Of a DNA stretch of 64,000 nt, positions 7,719-15,413 are shown piece after piece. The notes under the pieces are model-generated. The model did no database searches and was not told where the DNA came from. It was given only the letters and a program-made list of their open reading frames with translations. Made by a program: the position numbers and the translations under genes. The first letter of the stretch is position 1. Each line of letters starts with the position of its first letter. The DNA comes from an uncultured Eubacteriales bacterium (GTDB lineage: Bacteria > Bacillota > Clostridia > Lachnospirales > Lachnospiraceae): NCBI GenBank assembly GCA_900314885.1, contig OMWY01000006.1, positions 1 to 64,000 of the forward strand, in the 5' to 3' direction.

Positions 7719-9441
7719 ACCATACTCCCTTCATATCAAGCTTGATAACTCTGTAAGCGCTTTCACCTTCAGCTAGCGTAAACTTCGCAAGGCGGTTGAG
7801 CTGCGCGTTATACTCTGAAAATACATTGTTATTGTCTGAGGTTATGAGAACATAATTATCCTTATTTTCCTCAGCGCTGCCGTTCGTTCCCGAATAATTC
7901 ACCGGCAGGCTCATCACGAGCGAGTACTTCTTATTATCCTCGTCAACCATGTATTTATAGAAATAAGACTTCTCATTTCCATTTTTCGTGTAGTTGTTGT
8001 TGAACATGTTGAGATAATATTTAGTGCTGCTGCCCTGGACATACTGGTCAAAGCGGACATCATTCTGACCGGCCGCGGCAAGGAAATTTCCATCCATTTC
8101 GTAGACCTTGTCACCCTGCTTTGTTCCGGCATATCTGGTGGAAGGCCCCAGGATATACCTCATGGTCGGCTTTGTCTTAACGTTGTCTATCCTGATTATG
8201 GAAGACAATTTTCCGGCCGAAACTATGATATCCGTATCATTTACAAAGCATACACTGTTAAGGCCAAGCCAGTCGGCAGGCTTCTTCTTCGTGCCGGTTT
8301 TGACGTTCTTCTTGTAATAATCGCTCATGAGGTCACGCATATCAACAAGAACCTCAGTCGAACGGTCAAATAGGTCAACTCCGGTTATGATGTCATTCTT
8401 GGTCTTCCCGCCCTTGTAGCTTCCTATGCCAACCACAAGCTGGGCCGTTGCTGACAGGTCGAAATCACCGCTCGATGTAAGATCATCACCCAAATTGTAG
8501 AGATCGGTCATTTTTCCAAGGTGGTTTACCGCAACGTAATATTTTCCATTTATAGGATAAAACAGCTTATCATCAAAGGTCCGCACATTTACGTCTTCGG
8601 CCTTAAGAGACGCGAGCAGAGGAATATCAGCCCTCACAACTCCCGAATTGTCATAGAATAGGATGTGCTTGTTGTCATCGTTATGAAGGACACAGTAAAG
8701 ACCGTCCGAAAGCTGCCCTATAGGCCTGTCATAGACTGATTCAAGCATCCTTTTTGAAATGGTCTTGTCAGCCGGAAGTGTCACCCTGTATCCAGCCTTT
8801 GCTATCTGAGTACCGGTCTCATCAAAGAGTCTCACCGTAACATAATTCTTCCTGCCAGGCACAAGGCCTATTATCTGCCCCTCGTGCTCGGTCAGGGCCA
8901 TATTTGTAGGATTAGAGTAAAGCTCTCCTGTAAAATCTCTGGCGAAGGTATCCCTGTCACCTGCGGCAACCGAAGACCCGCTCGCAACCGCAGTACCCGA
9001 TACAGCCGCTCCGCTTGATACAGCGGTTCCGTCATTCCCGGTAGCGGAAAGGCTTACTGTATACTCTACCGTTCCCTTATAGTCGTGCTTAAAGTAAATA
9101 TATAGCCCCGTTTTATTGGTTCCGTAAGCGTTCACAACGAGAAGAGGCGAGTCTATCGTATAATTGCCCTTGCTCTTCCAGTTAGCCAAAATCTTATCAA
9201 CCGCGCTCTGGTACTTGTTTGTGTAAATATAAGCGCTTTTCTTGTTGAGGCTCTTAAGCACCCTCTTATACATCTTATCTGACGAAATAACCGAGGGAGT
9301 AGTGAACTCAACCGCGTCAGGCACTGTTGTCGCCTTGGCAGTCTCATCCTGCTTAGTCTTATTCGTAAGATACCCGGCCCCCGCTATGAGCAGAAGCATA
9401 AGTATGGAAAATACAACTGCGAACCTTAGCGCACGTTTCAT
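7705..9441 (-). CDS. Arylsulfotransferase (ASST)-like anchored extracellular protein, probably non-catalytic
   Basis: The 578-aa protein starts with a membrane anchor/signal (residues 4-25, ALRFAVVFSILMLLLIAGAGY). A Ser/Ala/Gly linker lies near 140-160, and the second half looks like an ASST beta-propeller. The diagnostic stretch is WLGLNSVCFVNDTDIIVSAG followed by IIRIDN and YILG. Family members normally read D-W-x-H-x-N-S there, with a further catalytic His in a GQH(D) motif. Here these are WLGLNS and GQNDVRF, so both histidines appear to be lost. It sits between a DHHW protein and a helicase in one operon that starts with an MBOAT acyltransferase. Sulfotransfer is therefore doubtful, and a binding or structural role at the envelope fits better. 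Confidence 0.65.
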   Translation of the reverse strand: MKRALRFAVVFSILMLLLIAGAGYLTNKTKQDETAKATTVPDAVEFTTPSVISSDKMYKRVLKSLNKKSAYIYTNKYQSAVDKILANWKSKGNYTIDSPLLVVNAYGTNKTGLYIYFKHDYKGTVEYTVSLSATGNDGTAVSSGAAVSGTAVASGSSVAAGDRDTFARDFTGELYSNPTNMALTEHEGQIIGLVPGRKNYVTVRLFDETGTQIAKAGYRVTLPADKTISKRMLESVYDRPIGQLSDGLYCVLHNDDNKHILFYDNSGVVRADIPLLASLKAEDVNVRTFDDKLFYPINGKYYVAVNHLGKMTDLYNLGDDLTSSGDFDLSATAQLVVGIGSYKGGKTKNDIITGVDLFDRSTEVLVDMRDLMSDYYKKNVKTGTKKKPADWLGLNSVCFVNDTDIIVSAGKLSSIIRIDNVKTKPTMRYILGPSTRYAGTKQGDKVYEMDGNFLAAAGQNDVRFDQYVQGSSTKYYLNMFNNNYTKNGNEKSYFYKYMVDEDNKKYSLVMSLPVNYSGTNGSAEENKDNYVLITSDNNNVFSEYNAQLNRLAKFTLAEGESAYRVIKLDMKGVWFAGD

Positions 9442-9461
9442 GTTCCACCTCTGATTTCTAT

Positions 9462-10619
9462 TTATCTCAATAATTTCGCCATATTTGCGTCTTCAGCGAA
9501 ATCCGCCGTACTGTATAATACAAGTATATCAGAAATCCCGTTTTCTTCAATATATTTTTTTAAACTCTTATTAAAATATCTAAGGTCAATCATCACAATC
9601 CGACCGTAATCCGACAGAGCAAACGGCGCAAATGAATGGGCGTAGCTGTCCTTGATTATAAGGAGAGTCCCGTCCTTTCCCGATCCGGTCTCTATATCGG
9701 TAATTCCATGGTTCCCACCGAAAAAGACAGAATATTTATCCTTGACTGTAAGCTTCGTCTCATCGTAAATGCCGGTATAGACCTTGTCTTCCTTCCCATC
9801 CCAGGTCATTTTCGCGCTGTCGGTAAGCTTATTGTGATAAATATTTATCGTGTCAGGTATAACTCCGCCGGCAAGGGCCGTATTTACCTTAGAATCATAG
9901 GTTCCTAAGAAATCCGGAACCTCCTCATCTGTAAAGTCCGTTAGCTTAACCGCCGAAGCGTCCAGATGCTTCCGCCAGGCCTCGTATACATAGTAGGCGC
10001 CGAGTGTCGTATAGTGGTGGTCCGTCCTGTAATAGATGTACTCATCCTTGTGGGCATTTAAGGCAGAGGAGGCGTCTATAAAATACTCGCTTCCGACCGC
10101 CGTCTCCGCATTTTTAATAAACTCTCTCTGGTCGTATGGCACAGCAAGTGTCGGCAGCTTGTCCTTGAGAATCTCACTTGACGAAGGTACCATAACTACA
10201 CTGAAGTGGTCACCACCGAATTTCTCGCTGTATTCCCTTGAAAATGCTCCGAGCGCCTTAATATTCCCCTCCGCCTTTTCATTCTCAAAAAGTGAGGCGT
10301 CATATTTACCGATGAGGTAACCTTCCTTTCCGAAATATACACCATTCTCATCGAGGCTTCCGCGCCCGGTCTCGGCGAGGGTTTTCACCGCAGTAAAACC
10401 GTCCCGTCCCGGAATCTGGTCGGTTATATAGCTCTCGTAATCCTTCATAAATGAGCCGTCAGCTATCTTCGAAAATGTGAGCCCTGGTTTCGCTGCAAGG
10501 AACCTGTTCTCTCTCTCGGAAAACTCCGAAGGCTTATGAGCTACGCAGACGATAAAGGTCACCGCCAGAGCTCCCGAAAAAATCCCTATTTTAACTTTAT
10601 CAAATGTACTTGTCTTCAT
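9462..10619 (-). CDS. DHHW family (AlgX/DltD-like) envelope protein
   Basis: The 385-aa product has an N-terminal membrane helix (residues about 8-27), then an SGNH/AlgX-like fold. The family signature appears as YYRTDHHYTTLGAYYVYEAW, with TDHH in place of an SGNH-type Asp-x-x-His. A later IKDSYAHSF holds the serine-containing loop. These proteins partner MBOAT O-acyltransferases and transfer or remove acetyl groups on exported polysaccharides. It begins three bases before the start of the gap to the MBOAT stop upstream and lies 20 bases from the next gene, so it is operonic. The exact substrate is unknown. Confidence 0.85.
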   Translation of the reverse strand: MKTSTFDKVKIGIFSGALAVTFIVCVAHKPSEFSERENRFLAAKPGLTFSKIADGSFMKDYESYITDQIPGRDGFTAVKTLAETGRGSLDENGVYFGKEGYLIGKYDASLFENEKAEGNIKALGAFSREYSEKFGGDHFSVVMVPSSSEILKDKLPTLAVPYDQREFIKNAETAVGSEYFIDASSALNAHKDEYIYYRTDHHYTTLGAYYVYEAWRKHLDASAVKLTDFTDEEVPDFLGTYDSKVNTALAGGVIPDTINIYHNKLTDSAKMTWDGKEDKVYTGIYDETKLTVKDKYSVFFGGNHGITDIETGSGKDGTLLIIKDSYAHSFAPFALSDYGRIVMIDLRYFNKSLKKYIEENGISDILVLYSTADFAEDANMAKLLR

Positions 10620-10622
10620 ATC

Positions 10623-12080
10623 CTAGAACCTGAAATACAAAAATGGGTTATACGTGCTCGCTACAAGGTATGAGAAGGAGAGGATATATGTCGCAGCAAG
10701 GAAGGCAATATAAAGTACTGATGCCGCAACCTTCTTCTTTCCACTCACATTCTTATTATCGCGTGTAACTATTCTCATCCTGCTCCTTGCTAAGAGTCTT
10801 ATACCTATCTTGGCAGGTATGTCTGTACTTCCAATAATTAACATTGCAACGAGGACAAAATTCGTCGTCGCGAGGTAGGCTGTCTCGCTGTTCGCAAAAG
10901 GCACTCCCGCGCCGAACATCATGCCAAGGTACCTGAAGCCCTCACCAAAGTCATCAAACGAGAAGAGGACCCATCCGATTATTACAATAAACATGGTGTA
11001 GACATGCCTTAGCCACCCGGGGCACCTCCTCAGGGCCTTAAGCATGAACATCTTCTCAAAAATAAGAATCACACCGTAGTAAAGTCCCCACGCCACAAAG
11101 TTCCATGCCGCTCCATGCCAGAAGCCTGTGAGGAGCCAGACTATCATGATATTGCGAAGCTGCCTCGCAAGTCCCCTCCTGTTCCCGCCGAGCGGAATAT
11201 AAACGTACTCCTTGAACCAGGTAGAGAGCGAGATATGCCACCGCCTCCAGAAGTCCGTAATCGAGTCAGCCATGTAGGGGTACTTGAAGTTCTCATCAAA
11301 ATGGAAACCGAACATTCTGCCCATGCCTATAGCCATATCGGAGTATCCCGAAAAATCAAAATATATCTGGAAGGTATAGGCTATAATACCAAGCCAGGCC
11401 GTAACAGCGCTCATCTCACCGTGAGTAAGCGCTTTCACGGTATCAAATATCAGCCCCGCGTTATTCGCAAGGAGCACCTTCTTGCCGAGCCCCAGTATGA
11501 ACCTGTCTATACCGTTCGCGAAATCCGTAACATTTTCCTCACGGTCACGCATCTCATCGGCGACAGTCTTATAGCGGACAATAGGTCCCGCAATCAGCTG
11601 AGGAAAGAGGGTTACGTAGGTTCCGAAAACGAGAATATTCTTCTCAGCCGCAACGTCTCCACGATACACATCAATTACGTAAGAGAGACTCTGGAAGGTG
11701 TAAAACGAAATACCTATAGGAAGCGCCAGCTTAAGTAATGCTATATCGGTCTTTCCTATGGCATTGACCGTCCCTATCGCGAAATCAGCGTACTTAAAGA
11801 ATCCAAGCAGGGCAAGATTTACAATAACAGCCACTATAAGGGCAGTCCTTGACGCCCTGTCGTTTCCCGCCCGCTTATACCTGTCTACAATCAGGGCCGC
11901 GAAGTAATCTATCGCGATCGTAAAGAGCATAAGGAAGAGGTATTTCGGCTCTCCCCATGCGTAAAAAATGAGACTCGCTATAAATAAAACAAGGTTCCTT
12001 CCCTTCTTAGGTACCGCGAAATATATCGCGAGCACTAACGGAAAGAACCTTGTCAAAAACAATATACTTGAAAAAACCAT
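10623..12080 (-). CDS. MBOAT family O-acyltransferase (AlgI/PatA/DltB type)
   Basis: This is a 485-aa polytopic membrane protein with about ten hydrophobic segments. The MBOAT motifs are intact: DFWRRWHISLSTWFKEYVYI with PLGGNR, and the catalytic His in LLTGFWHGAAWNFVAWG. AlgI-type members move acetyl groups across the membrane onto wall or capsule polymers. It heads the operon with the DHHW protein (gap of three bases) and the ASST-like protein, a typical pairing for O-acetylation of an exported glycan. The first gene of the transcript is preceded by an AT-rich region with a GGAGG ribosome binding site. Confidence 0.92.
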   Translation of the reverse strand: MVFSSILFLTRFFPLVLAIYFAVPKKGRNLVLFIASLIFYAWGEPKYLFLMLFTIAIDYFAALIVDRYKRAGNDRASRTALIVAVIVNLALLGFFKYADFAIGTVNAIGKTDIALLKLALPIGISFYTFQSLSYVIDVYRGDVAAEKNILVFGTYVTLFPQLIAGPIVRYKTVADEMRDREENVTDFANGIDRFILGLGKKVLLANNAGLIFDTVKALTHGEMSAVTAWLGIIAYTFQIYFDFSGYSDMAIGMGRMFGFHFDENFKYPYMADSITDFWRRWHISLSTWFKEYVYIPLGGNRRGLARQLRNIMIVWLLTGFWHGAAWNFVAWGLYYGVILIFEKMFMLKALRRCPGWLRHVYTMFIVIIGWVLFSFDDFGEGFRYLGMMFGAGVPFANSETAYLATTNFVLVAMLIIGSTDIPAKIGIRLLARSRMRIVTRDNKNVSGKKKVAASVLYIAFLAATYILSFSYLVASTYNPFLYFRF

Positions 12081-12158
12081 TAAACCTGCCAGAGTTATAC
12101 TCTGCTCCCTCCTGTTAGTCTAAAATATTGTAACACAAAAGGAAGCAAAAATCCATAC

Positions 12159-12797
12159 TTAGCGCAGACTTTCATATCCATATGCGTTCACAAGCGCGTC
12201 AAGCTTCCGGCCCTCCTTGCACATAGGGCATTCTGTATAGTCATATGACTCGTAATCCGGTAAATCCTTCTTGGAAAATACCGCATGAACAGGCACGCCG
12301 TCTATCACATCATTTTCCCCGAAAATGGCCGATACGCCGGTAAGCTTGCCGTTATAATACTTCACACACTCAAGCGCGCGGTTGAGGGTTTTGCCGGTCG
12401 TAACCATAGCCATAAGGATCATAACGTTTTTACCGGAAATTTCCGGGACAAGATTATCCCTGAAAATAAGCTGGCTGTTATTATTAAACTCAGGCGTAAC
12501 AACATATATGGTCTTATGAGCATTGGTTGAGAGAAAGCCGGAATTTGTCAGCTCCTCTGAAAGAAACGCCCCGATAACCTCCGTGCCTTCCATGCAGACA
12601 ATTGTATCTACTACCGTGTCATAGAGATACATTCCCGCAAGTACCTTTGCGACCTCATGTGCCTCGCTGGCCCTGGTGCGGAGCGTGGTTGAATCAATAT
12701 AATAGTTGATATGCGCGTGATTCGTCGCGAAATGCCCCTTAATAACCTTTAGCGGTACATCGGTACCGATAGTGTGAATCTTAGTATAGTTTGCCAT
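12159..12797 (-). CDS. Orotate phosphoribosyltransferase-like protein
   Basis: The 212-aa protein has a type I phosphoribosyltransferase layout. A hydrophobic strand and loop (VMILMAMVTTGKTLNRAL, about residues 125-142) sits where the PRPP-binding motif belongs, but the acidic pair usual in that motif is replaced by Met-Ala, so substrate use is uncertain. A CPMC pair near residue 191 in the C-terminal tail may bind metal. It appears monocistronic, with a good promoter at 12866-12894 and a perfect leader hairpin at 12824-12847. True pyrE activity is not supported by context. Confidence 0.65.
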   Translation of the reverse strand: MANYTKIHTIGTDVPLKVIKGHFATNHAHINYYIDSTTLRTRASEAHEVAKVLAGMYLYDTVVDTIVCMEGTEVIGAFLSEELTNSGFLSTNAHKTIYVVTPEFNNNSQLIFRDNLVPEISGKNVMILMAMVTTGKTLNRALECVKYYNGKLTGVSAIFGENDVIDGVPVHAVFSKKDLPDYESYDYTECPMCKEGRKLDALVNAYGYESLR

Positions 12798-12823
12798 AAT
12801 ACCCTCCCTTAAGGATAAATCCC

Positions 12824-12847
12824 AATCTGCCTAAGTTTACGCAGATT
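12824..12847 (-). promoter_or_regulatory. Perfect inverted repeat in the leader of the PRT gene
   Basis: AATCTGC (12824-12830) pairs with GCAGATT (12841-12847) around a 10-base loop. It lies between the predicted transcription start and the ribosome binding site, so it could be an operator or an RNA control hairpin. Confidence 0.5.
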
Positions 12848-12865
12848 AATCCATCTGTTCCTTTG

Positions 12866-12894
12866 AGTATAGCACACATTGGAAAATGTTGCAA
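12866..12894 (-). promoter_or_regulatory. Predicted promoter of the PRT gene
   Basis: TTGCAA (12889-12894) and TATACT (plus 12866-12871) are 17 bases apart on the minus strand. Confidence 0.6.
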
Positions 12895-12903
12895 TAAATG
12901 ATA

Positions 12904-12935
12904 TAAAAAAAGGGAAGCACATTACGTGCCTCCCT
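12904..12935 (-). terminator. Intrinsic terminator of thrS
   Basis: GGGAAGCAC and GTGCCTCCC form a stem with one mismatch around ATTAC. On the minus strand a run of eight T follows, just past the thrS stop codon. Confidence 0.85.
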
Positions 12936-12941
12936 ATACCA

Positions 12942-14717
12942 TCAAATGGTCAGGTCTTTATCGTGTGTCTCGTTCTTCTTCTTGCAGATCTCAACGAACC
13001 TATCAAGAGCTACGTCATGAAGCTGCTGCTTCTCGCCTCTGATAGTGATTGACACGGTATTTGTCTCGGCTTCCTTGTCACCGACAACGATGATATACGG
13101 ATCCTTGTACTTCTTAAAGGCCTTGATCTTGGTATTCATGTTCTGGTCGGCATAGTCGCTCTCAACACGGATTCCCGCGTCAAGAAGGGCATTTTCAACC
13201 TTCTTAGCGTACTCATTGTGCTCAGTACGGATAGGCACGATAGCTACCTGGTAAGGTGAAAGCCAGAATGGGAAGGCGCCCTTGTAGTTCTCAATGAGGA
13301 TACCCATGAATCTCTCGATAGAGCCGAAAATAGCTCTGTGAATAACTACAGGCTGCTTCAGTTCGCCATTGTTGTCCTGGTATGTGAGACCGAAGTTGTG
13401 AGGGAGCTGGAAATCAAGCTGGATGGTTCCGCACTGCCACTCACGGCCGAGAGCGTCCTTAATCTGAAGGTCAATCTTAGGACCGTAGAAGGCGCCGTCG
13501 CCCTCATTTATCTCGTAGTTTCCTTCACCGTATTTCTTATTTAAAATGCGCTTCAGAGCGTCCTCAGCGTGATTCCATACATTTATATCGCCCATGTAGT
13601 CATCAGGTCTTGTAGAAAGCTCCGCCCTGTAGGTAATGCCGAATACAGAGTAGATCTCGTCGGCGATATCCATGATATCAGCGATCTCATCCTCAATCTG
13701 AGACTCCATAACGAATGTATGATCATCGTCCTGACGGAATTCCTGAACACGGAAAAGACCATTTAACTGGCCGCTCTTTTCCTTCCTGTGGATGACGTCG
13801 AGCTCGTTATAGCGGATAGGAAGCTCCTTATAGGAGTGATTTGTCCTCTTGTAGGTCATCATGGCGTTAGGGCAGTTCATAGGCTTGGCTGCCATGAGGT
13901 CTGCTGCCTCAGGGGTCCAGTCGGTATTAGGAACTATGAACATGTTATCCCTGTAGTGAGCCCAGTGACCGCTTATATCCCAGAGCTTGCGGCTGTTGAT
14001 AACAGGCGCTGAGATTTCCTGATATCCGTGACGGTCGTGGATATTTCTCCAGAATTTTACAAGAGCCTTATATGATTTCCAGCCTCTTGGAAGCCAGTAT
14101 GGCATACCCGGAGCGGTTTCGTTGAACATGAAGAGGCCAAGCTCAGGTCCTATCTTCTTATGGTCACGCTCAAGGGCTTCCTTAACGAGCTGCAAATGCT
14201 CCTTCAACTCAGCCTGGCTTGGGTAAGCGTATACATATATTCTCTGAAGAGTGATTCCTCTCTTCTCATCTCCGCGCCAGTAAGCGCCGGATACAGCCTT
14301 TACCTTGAATGCTGTGGAGAGGAGCTCCTTTGAGTTCTCTACATGAGGTCCGCGACAGAGGTCTACATAGTCATCACCCGTATAATAGAGTGTGAGCTTT
14401 TCATCCTCCGGCAGATCGTTAATAAGTTCTGTCTTGAATTTCTGATTCTTGAAGAGCTCGAGAGCTTCGCTTCTGGTAACCTCTTTTCTGGTCCAGGCTT
14501 CCTGTCTCTTAAGGATTTCCTTCATCTTCGCTTCTATCGCAGGGAAATCTTCTTCAGTAACCGTACGCGGCAATTGGAAGTCGTAATAGAAGCCATCGGC
14601 GATCTGTGGGCCGATTGCGTACTGCACATTTTCCTTGCCGAATATCTCGAAGACGGCCTTGGCTAAAATGTGCGCCAATGAGTGACGGTAAACGTTGAGA
14701 AATTCTTCTTTCTCCAT
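12942..14717 (-). CDS. thrS: Threonyl-tRNA synthetase lacking the TGS domain
   Basis: ThrRS charges tRNA-Thr. At 591 aa it is shorter than the usual 630-645, because the protein begins directly in the editing domain (RHSLAHILAKAVFEIFG, residues 11-27) and has no N-terminal TGS domain. Editing residues are present (both His of RHSLAH and DLCRGPHV). The zinc and catalytic residues are also intact: KPMNCP, the His in DDDHTF, and VIHRAIFGS. A GAAAGGA ribosome binding site precedes the ATG, and no upstream in-frame TGS coding was found. The anticodon-binding domain at the end is complete. The leader contains a long hairpin but not the canonical T-box sequence. Confidence 0.95.
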   Translation of the reverse strand: MEKEEFLNVYRHSLAHILAKAVFEIFGKENVQYAIGPQIADGFYYDFQLPRTVTEEDFPAIEAKMKEILKRQEAWTRKEVTRSEALELFKNQKFKTELINDLPEDEKLTLYYTGDDYVDLCRGPHVENSKELLSTAFKVKAVSGAYWRGDEKRGITLQRIYVYAYPSQAELKEHLQLVKEALERDHKKIGPELGLFMFNETAPGMPYWLPRGWKSYKALVKFWRNIHDRHGYQEISAPVINSRKLWDISGHWAHYRDNMFIVPNTDWTPEAADLMAAKPMNCPNAMMTYKRTNHSYKELPIRYNELDVIHRKEKSGQLNGLFRVQEFRQDDDHTFVMESQIEDEIADIMDIADEIYSVFGITYRAELSTRPDDYMGDINVWNHAEDALKRILNKKYGEGNYEINEGDGAFYGPKIDLQIKDALGREWQCGTIQLDFQLPHNFGLTYQDNNGELKQPVVIHRAIFGSIERFMGILIENYKGAFPFWLSPYQVAIVPIRTEHNEYAKKVENALLDAGIRVESDYADQNMNTKIKAFKKYKDPYIIVVGDKEAETNTVSITIRGEKQQLHDVALDRFVEICKKKNETHDKDLTI

Positions 14718-14729
14718 GATTTTGTATGT

Positions 14730-14790
14730 CCTTTCTTTTTCTCAGAAGGTGCAGACTCTGTGACAACCGATCACATCCTGACCACCCTCC
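14730..14790 (-). promoter_or_regulatory. Leader hairpin of thrS
   Basis: On the minus strand the leader reads GGTG...CAGGA, then TGTGA-TCGGTTG-TCACA, then CTG CACC, an extended interrupted stem-loop just before the ribosome binding site. A GGGTGGTC stretch recalls a T-box antiterminator sequence but lacks the full consensus. Some form of leader control is likely but its class is not identified. Confidence 0.35.
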
Positions 14791-14829
14791 ATAAGGTACG
14801 CTGACTTGTTACATAAAGTCACGCCCTCT

Positions 14830-14858
14830 ATTATGAACCCTTTTCACTCATTTTGCAA
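14830..14858 (-). promoter_or_regulatory. Predicted promoter of thrS
   Basis: TTGCAA (14853-14858) and CATAAT (plus 14830-14835) are 17 bases apart on the minus strand, leaving a leader of about 105 nt. Confidence 0.5.
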
Positions 14859-14864
14859 GTACTA

Positions 14865-14924
14865 TTTCAATGAATTCCATTGAAAGATATATCTTGCTAT
14901 TTCATTCAATATATACTAATATTG
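14865..14924. promoter_or_regulatory. Two inverted repeats before the RelB-like gene (probable TA operator)
   Basis: TTTCAATG (14865-14872) with CATTGAAA (14878-14885), and CAATAT (14907-14912) with ATATTG (14919-14924), are palindromes upstream of the antitoxin start. RelB/DinJ-type antitoxins bind such sites to repress their own operon. Confidence 0.5.
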
Positions 14925-14942
14925 ATTCAAGGAGGTGTCTAT

Positions 14943-15248
14943 ATGAAAACTATCAGTATAAGGTTAAAGGATTCCGATTATGAAAAGCTCGATGAAATGC
15001 TTGATGAGATGGGACAAACAAAGCAGACATTTTATGAGAGTTATACAAAAACTGTACTAAGGCAGAGAATGATACCATTCATAATTACAGCGGATAATAA
15101 GTCGCCTTTTTCGAAATCAGAGAAGCTGGCAGCATTTGATGAACTGGAGAATCTAATAGATAAGCACTCCGACGAATTTAAAAAGGATTTCGATCCGCAA
15201 ACAGAGATAGAGAGGGCTATTGATGAAAAATATGGTCGTGTTGATTGA
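14943..15248 (+). CDS. RelB/DinJ-type antitoxin
   Basis: The product is 101 aa from the ATG at 14943, which follows a strong AAGGAGG ribosome binding site. The N-terminal MKTISIRLKDSDYEKLDEML is the ribbon-helix-helix DNA-binding segment. The acidic C-terminal half would wrap the toxin. Its 3' end overlaps the start of a PIN-domain toxin at 15232 (stop at 15246-15248), the classic coupled arrangement. The toxin is broken, so this is an orphan antitoxin. Confidence 0.75.
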   Translation: MKTISIRLKDSDYEKLDEMLDEMGQTKQTFYESYTKTVLRQRMIPFIITADNKSPFSKSEKLAAFDELENLIDKHSDEFKKDFDPQTEIERAIDEKYGRVD

Positions 15249-15373
15249 TGCAAATGTACTTATTAATTATATCACAAGGCGGGATGATCCGTACCTAAAC
15301 AGTTCGATATAAAAAGTCGAAAATAAAAGCTGTTGACCCAGATAAATTTCTGGAGCTGGTAGAAAAGCAATAA
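15232..15373 (+). pseudogene. Remnant of a PIN-domain toxin (VapC-like)
   Basis: From the ATG at 15232 the frame reads VVLIDANVLINYITRRDDPY, the N-terminal PIN motif with its first catalytic Asp, then stops at 15310 after 26 codons. From 15314, one base out of frame, KSKIKAVDPDKFLELVEKQ followed by a stop at 15371 looks like the C-terminal end of such a toxin. A full PIN toxin is about 130-145 aa, so roughly 90 codons are missing and the frame is shifted. The toxin is inactive. Confidence 0.75.
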
Positions 15374-15377
15374 AAAA

Positions 15378-15398
15378 AGAGCAGGCCTCGCCTGCTCT
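15378..15398. terminator. Bidirectional terminator between the TA remnant and tkt
   Basis: AGAGCAGGC (15378-15386) pairs with GCCTGCTCT (15390-15398). It is flanked by an A-run on one side and a T-run on the other, so it works for both convergent units. Confidence 0.9.
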
Positions 15399-15413
15399 TT
15401 TTCCTTTTATATT

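Noticed and set aside
11115..11738. Plus-strand ORF of 207 codons
   Set aside because: It is the complement of the MBOAT gene, whose motifs are unmistakable.
14718..14830. T-box riboswitch before thrS
   Set aside because: A GGGTGGTC stretch is present but the conserved antiterminator sequence and specifier loop are not recognisable.
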